Assembly (NCBI GenBank): GCA_963665085.2
Contig: CAXXXS010000001.1
Coordinates: forward strand, 1,922,001 to 1,986,000
From: G963665085 sp963665085
GTDB lineage: Bacteria; Bacteroidota; Bacteroidia; Bacteroidales; JAAAOM01
Direction of reading: 5' to 3'
DNA length: 64,000 nt
Program-made: the position numbers and the translations under genes
In this document: positions 34,440-43,432 of the stretch, piece after piece
Layout: every line of letters starts with the position of its first letter
Numbering within the stretch: the first letter of the stretch is position 1
The notes under the pieces: model-generated
Seen by the model: only the letters and a program-made list of their open reading frames with translations
What the model was told of the DNA's origin: nothing
Database searches by the model: none

Positions 34440-34907
34440 TTAGTTATAAAGTTCTAACTCGTTAATTGCTTTTAATGAGTTGTGTTTAGTAGTAAAGTCC
34501 TTGTCGAATAAGTTGGTTACTAAACCTTCGGATAGCTTACTGAATATCATATCGTGTCCTACACACAATCCCATTGAAATGTTAAGTTTTGTTTTATGTT
34601 GATTTAAAAAATCAGCCTGCCCGGCAGGATTGCACAAAATTCGTGTACTTTCTCCTCCCAACAGCTCTTTTTTAGTTAAGTTTCCGTATTTACAATCAAC
34701 GGTAAAAACATCAAAATACATTGATAGATAAGTATTTAACAATTTTGCTTCGTGAGAAAAGGAAATACAATGAGCTATTCCTATTCGTGTTAATTTTAAT
34801 TCTTGCGCAAAATTCTTTATTTCTTTAATCCGATTTGTCCTTAATTTAGAGCAAACAGCATTTGATTGCATGATTGCCCTAAATTCTTTAGTATATAAGT
34901 CTTTCAT
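34440..34907 (-). CDS. DUF1847-type Cys-containing protein
   Basis: 155 aa. Conserved Cys in SNAVCSKL, IGIAHCISF, TVDCKYG, ILCNPAG and MGLCVGHD match the DUF1847 family, which usually binds metal or Fe-S and has an additional N-terminal Cys cluster that is missing here (the family is nearer 200 aa). It starts 2 bp after the fabH stop. Function is unknown; redox sensing is a guess. Confidence 0.65.
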   Translation of the reverse strand: MKDLYTKEFRAIMQSNAVCSKLRTNRIKEIKNFAQELKLTRIGIAHCISFSHEAKLLNTYLSMYFDVFTVDCKYGNLTKKELLGGESTRILCNPAGQADFLNQHKTKLNISMGLCVGHDMIFSKLSEGLVTNLFDKDFTTKHNSLKAINELELYN

Positions 34908-34909
34908 TT

Positions 34910-35923
34910 TTATTTGGAAATTATCCTCTCTTTTTGATTATCATAAGCCCATTTAAGGTATATTGAACCCCAGGTAAAGCCACCGCCAAAAGCCGATAAA
35001 ATAAGCTTGTCCCCTTTTTTTAGTTCTTTTTCAAGCTCCCATAGGCATAAAGGGATAGTAGCAGCAGTGGTGTTGCCATAACGTTCAATGTTTATTTTAA
35101 TCTTATCTTTCGTTAGCCCCATTCTTTTTCCTACAGCTTCAATAATGCGTAAATTTGCCTGGTGGGGAACAAACCATGCCAGTTCTTCGGTACTAATGTT
35201 ATGTTTTTTCATCATGCCAACAGAGGCATCGGCCATACTTGTAACAGCGACTTTAAAAACTGATTTTCCTTCTTGGTATATAAAATGCTCTTTTGCATCA
35301 ACCGTTTCATGCGAAGCAGGATTAAGCGAACCTCCCGCTTTCATATATAAAAAGTCTTTTCCCGAACCATCAATGTGCAAATCGTGGTCAAGTACCCCGG
35401 TTTCATCATCAGTAGGTTCTAATAGCATAGCAACGGCAGCATCGCCAAACAACACACAGGTTGTGCGATCGGTATAATCAGTTATGGCCGACATTTTATC
35501 AGCAGCAACTAATATCACTTTTTTGTTTTTACCCGTCTCAATAAATTGTGATGCTGTTTGAAGGGCAAAAATAAATCCTGAACATGCCGCACTTATATCA
35601 AAGCCCCATGCATTTTTTATCCCAGCTTTATCGGCTATTAAACATGAAGTTGAAGGAAAGAACATATCGGGTGTAATAGTAGCCGTAATAACAAGGTCAA
35701 TTTCATCGGCTGTTGTATTAGTTTTTAGCAATAGTTTCTTTACCGCTTCCGCTCCCATATCGGATGTTGCCAGACCTTCGCCTTTTAGAATTCTTCGTTC
35801 TTTAATACCAACTCGCTTGGTAATCCATTCATCAGAAGTATCAACTATTTTGCTTAATTCTTCGTTGGTTAATTTGTAAGTTGGCAGATACGCCTCTATT
35901 CCTGAAATTTTAGCAGTTATCAT
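34910..35923 (-). CDS. fabH: Beta-ketoacyl-ACP synthase III (FabH)
   Basis: 337 aa. Catalytic Cys in SAACSGFIFAL (about residue 112), His in VPHQANLRI and Asn in YGNTTAATIPL. Condenses acetyl- or branched acyl-CoA with malonyl-ACP to start fatty-acid chains. The start at 35923 has a good AGGAG site and overlaps, by 14 bases, the small lipoprotein ORF described at 35910-36065, which in turn overlaps feoB. Location directly after iron-uptake genes is unusual for a fab gene. Confidence 0.85.
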   Translation of the reverse strand: MITAKISGIEAYLPTYKLTNEELSKIVDTSDEWITKRVGIKERRILKGEGLATSDMGAEAVKKLLLKTNTTADEIDLVITATITPDMFFPSTSCLIADKAGIKNAWGFDISAACSGFIFALQTASQFIETGKNKKVILVAADKMSAITDYTDRTTCVLFGDAAVAMLLEPTDDETGVLDHDLHIDGSGKDFLYMKAGGSLNPASHETVDAKEHFIYQEGKSVFKVAVTSMADASVGMMKKHNISTEELAWFVPHQANLRIIEAVGKRMGLTKDKIKINIERYGNTTAATIPLCLWELEKELKKGDKLILSAFGGGFTWGSIYLKWAYDNQKERIISK

Positions 35924-36065
35924 TTTTATCTCCTATTATTTTTTCGCAAGGACAGGGTACAGCTTCATGATGATACCTTTGTGCATTACAACTATATAAT
36001 ACAAATTGAAGGCTTATCAACATTATCACTATTGCCTTACATACTATTTTTCGTTTTATTATCAT
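35910..36065 (-). CDS. 51-aa Cys-rich lipoprotein between feoB and fabH
   Basis: An ATG at 36065 overlaps the feoB stop (ATGA) and a TAA at 35910-35912 lies inside fabH, giving 51 aa. A Lys/Arg-rich start is followed by hydrophobic residues 11-24 and the lipobox VLYSC (lipid Cys26). The exposed tail has RYHHEA, then PCPCEK, and ends in Cys51, so it could bind metal. Small Cys-rich proteins (FeoC or FeoB-associated) are often encoded after feoB, but those are not usually lipoproteins. The coupled overlaps on both sides argue strongly that it is translated. Confidence 0.7.
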   Translation of the reverse strand: MIIKRKIVCKAIVIMLISLQFVLYSCNAQRYHHEAVPCPCEKIIGDKNDNC

Positions 36066-37771
36066 ATTATTTTAAGTATTTGGTTTAATACGGCTCCTGT
36101 AAGTATTGCCGTAATTAGCATGATTAGAACAGACTTTAGCATATCCTTTATTCCCAACTCTTTAATCAGGACAGAAAATGTAGCAACACAAGGAAAATAA
36201 ACTGCTAATACTACCGAAGCCACAATAAGTTGATTGTACTCTAGTTGTAAAGGGATTAGCATTCCAACAGCCAGGTCTTTTCTCAATAATCCCAATATCA
36301 ATGCGCCAACTGCTTCTTTGGGCAACCCTAAAAAATACACAAATAAGGGGGAGGTAATTTTTTCAATGCCTTGTAAAATTTCAAAGGCGTATAGAGAATT
36401 AGCAAGTAATACGCCTAACAACATAAAAGGAATGGCTTCTTTAACAAACCATTTTAAGCGCATAAACACCTTTTTGGTAATCCCTTTAAAATATGGCAGG
36501 CGATAAGGAGGTATCTCCATAAATATTTCAGGAGAAGTACCCTTAACTGTATATTTTAATATGTTTCCAACAATAAACCATACTACCACAAGAGTGGCAA
36601 AAACAACTACAAAACCTTTATAGCCATAACTACCTAACAAGCCAAACAGCATAGCTTGCAGCGCCATACAAGGTACTGCAATTGATAGTAATGTTGCCGT
36701 AATAAATTTTTCTTTACGTGTTTCAAGAATTCTTGTGGCAAGAGCTCCCGGCACATTGCACCCAAACCCCAGTAACATAGGAATTGTTGAAAGCCCATGC
36801 ACACCTGCTTTGTGCATGGTAGTATCCATCATTACCGCAACCCATGGTAAATAACCCGAATCTTCCATGAGTGCCAGAATAGTATAGAATGAAAATACGT
36901 AAGGTAATACGATACCTATTGGAATATATAAGCCTGTTGAAAGCAAGCCAAAAGATGTTTCGTAGTCTATTGCATTATGAATTTCACCTATTAATAACCT
37001 GGTCAGTATTTCTTTGTTTTGAAGTAATGCAGCTAATTTTACTAAAACAGGCGTCCATATTATTTCAAATAACGGATTTGATACATGCTCAATAATAGTT
37101 TCACCTACAAATCGTATGGTTAAAAACATTAACATAAGCACACCAAGCAAAATAGGAATACCAGTAACAGGTTTAATGGAATAATCACGCAGGGTTTCTA
37201 AAAAAGTATGATGTTTGTGCTTGATACGTTGTGTTTCTCGTAATATTTTCCCAATAGTATTCCAACGATTTTCATTATCAAAATCAAAATTAGATACTTT
37301 AACTTCTTCTAATGAATTAACAAGTTTATTAATCCCTACCCCTGTTAACGCACAGGTTGGTATGCATTTAATATTAAGAATACGCTCAAGCACTTCAACA
37401 TCAATAGAAATACCTGTGTGTTCAGCTTCATCAGATAAATTAAGGGCTGTTACAAAGGGAATTTTTTGTTTTATTAGTTGCAGTGTGAGGTTTAGACTAC
37501 GTTCCAGGTTTGTCGCATCTATTACATTAATTACAACATCCCCTTCTTTCAGTAATTCAACAGCTATTTCCTCTGCTTTGCAGGTAGGTTCAAGTGTATA
37601 TGTTCCGGGAACATCAATAAGTTCATGCCTTATTCCGCTAATTGTGATAAATCCTTTTGTGTAATCAACAGAAGTGCCGGGGTAGTTCGATGAAATTACA
37701 TCTACCCCGGTAAGCCTGTTAAAAATTACGCTTTTACCAACATTCGGATTTCCAATTAGCAATACCTTCAT
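36062..37771 (-). CDS. feoB: Ferrous iron transport protein B (short FeoB)
   Basis: 569 aa, shorter than the usual 700 or more. The N-terminal G domain has GNPNVGKSV (G1), DVPGTY (G3) and NLSD (G4). The membrane core has GFGCNVPGALATRILETRKEKF-type Gate motif (residues about 350-370; the typical form has GCNVPA) and a second gate domain near LLGVLLANSLY. The cytoplasmic helical insert and C-terminal extension are reduced. It imports Fe2+ under anaerobic conditions. The start overlaps feoA by 4 bases. Confidence 0.85.
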   Translation of the reverse strand: MKVLLIGNPNVGKSVIFNRLTGVDVISSNYPGTSVDYTKGFITISGIRHELIDVPGTYTLEPTCKAEEIAVELLKEGDVVINVIDATNLERSLNLTLQLIKQKIPFVTALNLSDEAEHTGISIDVEVLERILNIKCIPTCALTGVGINKLVNSLEEVKVSNFDFDNENRWNTIGKILRETQRIKHKHHTFLETLRDYSIKPVTGIPILLGVLMLMFLTIRFVGETIIEHVSNPLFEIIWTPVLVKLAALLQNKEILTRLLIGEIHNAIDYETSFGLLSTGLYIPIGIVLPYVFSFYTILALMEDSGYLPWVAVMMDTTMHKAGVHGLSTIPMLLGFGCNVPGALATRILETRKEKFITATLLSIAVPCMALQAMLFGLLGSYGYKGFVVVFATLVVVWFIVGNILKYTVKGTSPEIFMEIPPYRLPYFKGITKKVFMRLKWFVKEAIPFMLLGVLLANSLYAFEILQGIEKITSPLFVYFLGLPKEAVGALILGLLRKDLAVGMLIPLQLEYNQLIVASVVLAVYFPCVATFSVLIKELGIKDMLKSVLIMLITAILTGAVLNQILKII

Positions 37772-37998
37772 TTTACATCAATAATTATTTTTTGAGCAAT
37801 TCCTGAACCAATAGCTACCTGGGTGTTTCCTGATTTGATAACCACCGACCCCCGTTTCGATTGTTTTGAAATCAATTCTATTTCTTTGCCTATATAGAGA
37901 GAAAGACTGTCCATTTTTGCAAACAACCCTTTACCGCCTCTAATTTGCTTTATAATGCCTTTTTCAGCTCTCTGCATTTCACTAAGTATTTTTGTCAT
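37768..37998 (-). CDS. feoA: Ferrous iron transport protein A (FeoA)
   Basis: 76 aa SH3-like domain: GIIKQIRGGKGLFAKMDSL and IELISKQSKRGSVVI, ending in a GIAQKIIIDV strand, as in FeoA proteins (75-85 aa). It modulates FeoB at the cytoplasmic side. The stop overlaps the feoB start (ATGA-type), and the gene lies 9 bp after the DoxX-like gene. No dedicated promoter is visible, so iron uptake appears to be read from the long operon. Confidence 0.85.
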   Translation of the reverse strand: MTKILSEMQRAEKGIIKQIRGGKGLFAKMDSLSLYIGKEIELISKQSKRGSVVIKSGNTQVAIGSGIAQKIIIDVK

Positions 37999-38007
37999 CT
38001 TCGCTTG

Positions 38008-39144
38008 CTAATTCCTTGTTAATTGCTGTAATTCTTCTTTATCCGGGAAATCATTATGATGCCATTTTTTGATTATTTTTCCATCTTTTATTAATACTAA
38101 ACCGGGGTTTGAACGAACTACCGTTTTTAGCATTATATCATCGGCTGTATAAAAATTAAAGGGCAATTGATATTCGGTTGTGTAAAAGTCAATTTCTTCG
38201 TTAGTTGAAGCCGTTGCCAAATAAAAATTATAATTGTTTTGCCTGCTAAAATGATAATTCGATTTTAATTTTTCTAAACCTTTTGTATTTGCTTTATTTA
38301 GTTTATGAGAGATAGCTAGAAATACGTATGAAGAATCGTATAAAATGGAATCAGTGATATTATTCCCTTGTTTACTTGTAAATGAAAAATCGTGAATAGG
38401 TGGGTGGTAGCCTTTCCTGACCAGTTTCGATTTAGTTTCAATCCATTGCCATGTTGAATCCAAAGCTGTAACTTCATCAAGGGCAAATTCTTTAATTTCA
38501 TCACATTTTTTATATACAAGTGTATAAGCAAAAGAATCCGTTGGCATTCCTTCAGGAATCGTCATGGCATCGGGAATGTATGTTCCCACTTTATAAGGGC
38601 GAAAGTCGATATAAGGCAGGTAGTGATAAGTTTGTGCAGAAATAAATAAAAAGCCTGATATAGCCACTCCTGTAATTAGCCATTGTTTTTTTAACGATAA
38701 CGAACTTGTTAATTTATTTCGGTTCAGAAAGACAGGAATGAGGATAGCAACAATAACAAGGTTTTTAAAAAAGGTTTGCCAATTGGTCATTACAATGGCA
38801 TCTCCGAAACAACCGCAATCGGTAACAGGATTATATATGGCCAACACAAAAGTTAGAGGAGTGAAAGCAAGCATATACACCGATGCCATCCATATAAAAA
38901 AACGTTGAAAAACACCTAATAACAGCCCTACACCAAGCAGGAACTCCGACATGTTTAGCAGAATTGAGAATGCCAATGCCAAAGGTTCGAGAAAACCCAT
39001 GTTAAAAGCATTAAAATAGTCTGTTAGTTTGTATGTAGTTCCCAAGGGGTCTATCCCCTTTACAAAGCCGGATAACACAAATACAAGCCCTATAATTATC
39101 CGGCAACAAATCAATAGTATATTTTGTGTATTATTTATTTTCAT
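38008..39144 (-). CDS. BT_3928-type DoxX/MauE-like membrane protein with thioredoxin-like tail
   Basis: 378 aa. Five predicted helices in residues 8-180, with GLVFVLSGFVKGIDPLGT at the start and DCGCFGDA (a CxC pair at a membrane face) as in MauE/DoxX proteins. The C-terminal 190 residues look like a divergent thioredoxin fold lacking a CxxC. Related proteins pair with disulfide or quinone chemistry in Bacteroidota. It is 11 bp after ribA and 9 bp before feoA. Confidence 0.75.
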   Translation of the reverse strand: MKINNTQNILLICCRIIIGLVFVLSGFVKGIDPLGTTYKLTDYFNAFNMGFLEPLALAFSILLNMSEFLLGVGLLLGVFQRFFIWMASVYMLAFTPLTFVLAIYNPVTDCGCFGDAIVMTNWQTFFKNLVIVAILIPVFLNRNKLTSSLSLKKQWLITGVAISGFLFISAQTYHYLPYIDFRPYKVGTYIPDAMTIPEGMPTDSFAYTLVYKKCDEIKEFALDEVTALDSTWQWIETKSKLVRKGYHPPIHDFSFTSKQGNNITDSILYDSSYVFLAISHKLNKANTKGLEKLKSNYHFSRQNNYNFYLATASTNEEIDFYTTEYQLPFNFYTADDIMLKTVVRSNPGLVLIKDGKIIKKWHHNDFPDKEELQQLTRN

Positions 39145-39155
39145 GTTTACTGATA

Positions 39156-39761
39156 TTAATTCTCTAACATATTGTACAAATGATTCATCCGTTCCTGTTT
39201 GGTATTCATATACTTCTCATTGTATTTGTTAGGTTTTATAACCAAAGGAATACGTTCAACAACCTGTATGTTGTTTAATTCAAGTCCCGTTATTTTATCC
39301 GGATTATTGGTAAGCAGGTTTACCTTTTCAATCCCAAGCAATTGAAGTATTGAAGAAGCGATGTTGTAGTTTCTTTCATCGGGGGCAAAACCAAGATGAA
39401 TATTAGCTTCAACAGTATCTAAACCCTGTTCCTGGAGTTTGTAAGCCTTTATTTTGTTCATTAAACCGATACCCCGCCCTTCTTGTTGCAGGTAAAGTAT
39501 TATACCCTGACCATGTTGCTCTATAATTGTCATGGCTTTTTCGAGCTGTTCCCCGCAATCGCACCTGAGTGAGCCAAATAAATCACCTGTTGCACAGGCA
39601 GAATGTATGCGGGTCAACACAAGATCACCTTTATTAAAATAGCCTTTTAATAAGGCAATATGCTCAAGTCCTATTTTTTTATCTAAAAAAGGAATTAACT
39701 TAAAATAGACGTATTTACTTGGTAACTCAACACATTCTCCTTTTTCTATATTATTGTTCAT
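39156..39761 (-). CDS. ribA: GTP cyclohydrolase II (RibA)
   Basis: 201 aa, the size of a single-domain RibA. Zn ligands in HSACATGDLFGSLRCDCGEQ (three Cys) and the EGRGIGLMNKIKAY motif are intact; TVEANIHLGFAPDERNY and LLTNNPDKI follow. It converts GTP to the first riboflavin intermediate. No RibB domain is attached. Placement with PNPOx-like and DoxX genes suggests flavin supply for this operon. Confidence 0.9.
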   Translation of the reverse strand: MNNNIEKGECVELPSKYVYFKLIPFLDKKIGLEHIALLKGYFNKGDLVLTRIHSACATGDLFGSLRCDCGEQLEKAMTIIEQHGQGIILYLQQEGRGIGLMNKIKAYKLQEQGLDTVEANIHLGFAPDERNYNIASSILQLLGIEKVNLLTNNPDKITGLELNNIQVVERIPLVIKPNKYNEKYMNTKQERMNHLYNMLEN

Positions 39762-39789
39762 GTATTATAATTTCTTTGCTTGTCTGTTA

Positions 39790-40719
39790 TTATTCGCATC
39801 CAACTTCCGAAATGGGTTTTTCGGACACGAAATCTATTATTTTGTAATGCAATTCTTTGGGGATACTTTCTATGGATTCGTTTATGTTATTAAAATTCAA
39901 TGAATCTTTCCCAAACTCTATTTTGAGCGGAGATATAAAAAAGGCATTCTCGTTACAATAACTTGTCACAATTTTGGGTGAGAATCTTTTATATTCAGCA
40001 CCATCTTTTTCTGCGACTACCTGATTAGACGAGGTGATAACACTCTGAATTGCACCATCTTCTTTAAAACATAACGAATGGCTTTCTGCCTGAATACCAT
40101 TGGGGTCGGGGTCAAACACTTTTATTATGCCAATAGGGCTGTTTACGGTAAGTTCACTTACTGGCTCAAAGGCTCTTATTTTACCATTTTTATGAAAAGA
40201 GATACCATTGCGAATAAGTATTTCTCCCATATCTGTTGCTATTTCTACTTGTTCGTTTGGCCAGAATAGAATACTTTCTAATTCTCCTGTTTCATAAAAC
40301 TACAAATAGATAGGTTTAACTTTTATTTCACCTACAGCTGTTGGTATATCAAGTGTTTCAGCTAATTCGTATTCATTCTCTTCTGTCCAGAAACCTGTCA
40401 CTTTCCCATTTAACGGGAAAGTTCGGTACAATGCGCCACTCTTATAAAAAATTACCAACTCAGATTTTATAGCTCCAGCAGAAGTAGGTATTTCTGTTAA
40501 CTTCTCTAAAGGCAAGGATTTTAGTTCTCCTGTTTTATAAAATTTTACAGGAGCTTCCTTCTTTCTTCCTGCATCATCATCAAGGGTATATCTTGGAATA
40601 AGATTTCCGACAGATGTTTCAAGAATTATTTCTTCGCCAACTAAAACGGTATCAATATTCCCATTTTTGTTCCTTGATATTAAGTGGTTTTGCGACGAAA
40701 ATTGTTGTTGTATATCCAT
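39790..40719 (-). pseudogene. Repeat protein gene split by an in-frame TAG
   Basis: One reading frame of 310 codons from 40719 to 39790, interrupted only by TAG at 40302-40300. Before it are 139 codons ending in PIYL; after it, in the same frame, FYETGELESILF continues the same repeat series (compare VKFYKTGELKSL and VIFYKSGALYRT), and a Met at 40230 could restart a 146-aa product. By alignment of repeats the stop replaces Lys or Ile, and AAG to TAG is one change. Options: recent nonsense mutation, sequence error, or suppression. The repeats look MORN/YwqK-like; function unknown. No frameshift is needed. Confidence 0.7.
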
Positions 40720-40730
40720 TATTTGATGTT

Positions 40731-41336
40731 TTAATTCATTAAATATTTAACCATATCTGCCGGAATGCCAATCACAACTTCATCATTCTGCACACCACCA
40801 TGCTTTCTTGATTCCGGGCATCCAAATGAAATGCTTGTGGTTTTATTTATATAAGTATTGGCAATTACGTTTCCACAAACAGATAGCAAAGAATAGGGTG
40901 GAATTGCTACTTGTATATTTTGCTGTGCAAAAACATGCATAATTCTGGTTATTGCCAATGGGGCAACATAAGCAACGAATATATCGGGAGGCAATAATTT
41001 CTCAACATCTTCAGTTATTCCTAAATTCAAATGAGAAAAATCAGAATCAAACGTTGGGATATTTTCAAAAGCGTTTAAGATAAATGAGGTAGGTATTTTT
41101 GTGTTCTCAGATATAAATGCAGCTAAATCATTGTAATTAGTATCAATACCTATGCTTCTTCTTGCTCCCGGACACCCAACTTTATCTTTACTCATTTGTA
41201 ACGGAACATTAAAAGAGTGGCTTAGAGCTTCACAAAGCTTCATTTGTTTTGATGGTATGTTTATACCGGATATTTTCCCGTTAATATTAATACCACTACA
41301 TCTATTACCAACTACTTTCTTTAATTCATTTATCAT
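40731..41336 (-). CDS. DUF169-family protein
   Basis: 201 aa. MKLCEALSHSFNVPLQ and VGCPGARRSIGID near the N-terminus, then ISFGCPESRKHGG in the C-terminal part, match the DUF169 family with its conserved Cys residues. These proteins occur in anaerobes and archaea; Fe-S or corrinoid links have been proposed but the activity is unknown. The start overlaps the DUF4405 stop by 4 bases. Confidence 0.65.
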   Translation of the reverse strand: MINELKKVVGNRCSGININGKISGINIPSKQMKLCEALSHSFNVPLQMSKDKVGCPGARRSIGIDTNYNDLAAFISENTKIPTSFILNAFENIPTFDSDFSHLNLGITEDVEKLLPPDIFVAYVAPLAITRIMHVFAQQNIQVAIPPYSLLSVCGNVIANTYINKTTSISFGCPESRKHGGVQNDEVVIGIPADMVKYLMN

Positions 41337-42073
41337 TCTTTTGTGGTTTTACTTTCTATGTAATCTCGTAAATCATTTAACTGAAAATTATATCGCTTAC
41401 GCAATCTTCCCAGCCTTTCATTATTGTTGCCTATGGGTACATTAATGTTTTTAGCCAGTTCTTGTGCAGGAATATTGTACTTTTCTGCAATTTCATTAAT
41501 AGTCATGTTCCCATATATCTCTATTTCAGACTGATTTAAATGTTGGCGATTTTCTTGGTTTTTCTGCTTATCTTCAGTTAATACGACCTCCTGTTTTTCT
41601 TCAATAACAGCTTCTGTTCTGTTTTTATATTGTCTTTCTTCTGAATAATAACCTTTACCATTTTCGTTGTTGTGAGCATGATGAGAAACCCCTTCTTCAA
41701 TTTCAGGGGTAAGGAAGAAAGGGGTGATTCCAAAAATAAATGTGAATACTACCAATAGTGAACTAAGGATAACTCTCAATGCCTTTGTAGGCACCATCTT
41801 TTTAAATATCCCAACAATTTGCTTCCAATGAAAAACAATATGCAGCAACAATAAGAACAATAAAACAAAACTTAGGATTAAATGAATTGTTCCCCACTGG
41901 TGTCGGTCAATCCCCCAATAGTAAAGTTCAACATCACTTCCATAAATATCATTCCGTTTGAATCCTGGAACAAGCACATATTTAATCAGGAAACCAATAC
42001 CTGCAATAGGTATCATTAGCATAAACATGAGTATGTCTATTGATAAATTTAATTTTGGTTTATTGATTTTCAT
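41333..42073 (-). CDS. DUF4405-type membrane protein
   Basis: 246 aa. Three helices (residues about 12-32, 58-82, 95-120) with GIDRHQWGTIHLILSF and LLLHIVFHWKQI giving His at positions typical of b-type haem membrane proteins. The cytoplasmic tail has a charged linker and a short helical domain (NEIAEKYNIPAQELAKNI) like those following DUF4405 domains. It is 2 bp after a 2[4Fe-4S] ferredoxin gene, so the ferredoxin may donate electrons to this membrane protein. Confidence 0.7.
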   Translation of the reverse strand: MKINKPKLNLSIDILMFMLMIPIAGIGFLIKYVLVPGFKRNDIYGSDVELYYWGIDRHQWGTIHLILSFVLLFLLLLHIVFHWKQIVGIFKKMVPTKALRVILSSLLVVFTFIFGITPFFLTPEIEEGVSHHAHNNENGKGYYSEERQYKNRTEAVIEEKQEVVLTEDKQKNQENRQHLNQSEIEIYGNMTINEIAEKYNIPAQELAKNINVPIGNNNERLGRLRKRYNFQLNDLRDYIESKTTKE

Positions 42074-42075
42074 AA

Positions 42076-42249
42076 CTATGCTTTTATTGCTTCAACAGGA
42101 CATTCAGCAACGCAAGCCTGACAATTGCTACAATTGTCATTGTTAATTTGAGCTACACCATCAACAAGCTCAATGGCTTCCATAGGACAAACATCAATAC
42201 AAGCACCACAACCAGTGCATTCATCTTTATTAACTACCGGATATTCCAT
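42076..42249 (-). CDS. 2[4Fe-4S] ferredoxin, 57 aa
   Basis: A frame below the usual size cut-off: ATG at 42249, TAG at 42076-42078. Two CxxCxxCxxxCP motifs are complete: CTGCGACIDVCP and CSNCQACVAECP, so it should bind two [4Fe-4S] clusters as a clostridial-type ferredoxin. It lies 11 bp after the Mrp ATPase gene and 2 bp before the DUF4405 gene. A low-potential electron carrier for this operon is likely. Confidence 0.9.
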   Translation of the reverse strand: MEYPVVNKDECTGCGACIDVCPMEAIELVDGVAQINNDNCSNCQACVAECPVEAIKA

Positions 42250-42260
42250 GATTATACTTT

Positions 42261-43055
42261 TTATGTTAATACTTTATTTACCTGTTCTATTTTATTTACC
42301 AGCTTTTCAAAAGCCTGTACAATTAATTTGCTGTTTGATGCAAATACCGTTTTACCTGTATCTCCAAGTTCGCAAACATCACTTACAAGCGGTATTTCAG
42401 CCAGTAAAGGGCAACTAAGTTCTTTGGCAAGTTCAATACCTCCACCATTGCCAAATAAATAGTATTTTTCATCGGGGTGTTTTTCGGGGGTGAACCATGA
42501 CATGTTTTCCACAACGCCCAATATCTCAATATCAATACCATTGGCTTTAAGCATATTGGCAGCTTTACGCCCATCGGCAATTGCCATTTGTTGTGGGGTA
42601 ATTACTATTATTGCTTTTGCCTGTGGTAACTTTTGAGAAAGGGTTATACAAATATCTCCTGTTCCTGGGGGCATGTCAATAACAAGGTAATCCAGTTCGC
42701 CCCAAACCGTGTTTTCCAGTAACTGCGTTAAGGCATTTGATGCTATTGGGCCACGCCAAATAATGGCATCCTCCTTTTTCATGAGGAATCCGAGAGACAT
42801 AATTTTAACTCCAAAATTTACAATAGGGCTTATTACATCTTTTTCACCTTCTTTTTCAACCATCGGATGTTTGTCGCTTACTCCAAGTGTTAATGGCACA
42901 GACGGGCCGTATAAATCGGCATCTAAAAGCCCGGCAGAAAACCCTTCTCTTGCTAATGCAACAGCGAGGTTAGTAGCTACTGTTGATTTTCCAACCCCTC
43001 CTTTTCCTGATGCTACAAGAATAATGTGTTTTACATTTTCCAAATTATTTTTCAT
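42261..43055 (-). CDS. mrp: Mrp/NBP35 (ApbC-like) Fe-S carrier ATPase
   Basis: 264 aa. Deviant Walker A SGKGGVGKSTVATN (residues about 13-26), LLDADLYGPSVP, DMPPGTGD and a WFTPEKHPDEKYYLFG segment; the conserved Cys pair of Mrp proteins is not obvious (the usual CxxC position has no paired Cys), so cluster binding may be reduced. Assembles and transfers Fe-S clusters to target proteins. The start overlaps the VOC gene's stop by 11 bases. Confidence 0.8.
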   Translation of the reverse strand: MKNNLENVKHIILVASGKGGVGKSTVATNLAVALAREGFSAGLLDADLYGPSVPLTLGVSDKHPMVEKEGEKDVISPIVNFGVKIMSLGFLMKKEDAIIWRGPIASNALTQLLENTVWGELDYLVIDMPPGTGDICITLSQKLPQAKAIIVITPQQMAIADGRKAANMLKANGIDIEILGVVENMSWFTPEKHPDEKYYLFGNGGGIELAKELSCPLLAEIPLVSDVCELGDTGKTVFASNSKLIVQAFEKLVNKIEQVNKVLT

Positions 43056-43431
43056 TGTAATTCTTTTTATTTTTTACTTCAAACATGTTTCTGTTATTAT
43101 CCCTTATAAAGCATGTACAGCCTTTTTCCTTTTGTCTTAAAAAAGTCCAGTATTTATTCTCTTTAGCTTTTTGATGTATTTGGATTGCATTTTCATGTGA
43201 TATACACACATGCTCAAAACCTTTGTGTTCGGTTGCTTCATTGACAAATAATTCAAGTGTTATATTTTGAATCTTTAGAAAATAAACAGGCACTTCTTTA
43301 TTAATCTGAAATATATCAGAAGCATCTTTTTCTTTAAGTACTGTTTGATTTTCAATAGTTCCCCCCATTACACCTACGTAGAAGTCTTGCAAATCCTTTT
43401 CTCTTATTTCTAAAGCGATATGTTGTAACAT
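43045..43431 (-). CDS. VOC-superfamily (glyoxalase-like) protein
   Basis: 128 aa. A single vicinal-oxygen-chelate domain: HIALEIREKDLQDFY at the start, FLKIQNITLELFVNE, FEHVCISHENAI and a terminal RDNNRNMFEVK. A His, a second His and a Glu are at positions usual for metal ligands. No substrate can be named. It follows the deformylase gene by 1 bp. Confidence 0.7.
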   Translation of the reverse strand: MLQHIALEIREKDLQDFYVGVMGGTIENQTVLKEKDASDIFQINKEVPVYFLKIQNITLELFVNEATEHKGFEHVCISHENAIQIHQKAKENKYWTFLRQKEKGCTCFIRDNNRNMFEVKNKKNYNEK

Positions 43432-43432
43432 G

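Noticed and set aside
40300..40302. Selenocysteine or pyrrolysine codon
   Set aside because: The codon is TAG, not TGA. No pyl genes or methylamine methyltransferases are in view, and the surrounding repeats predict Lys or Ile there.
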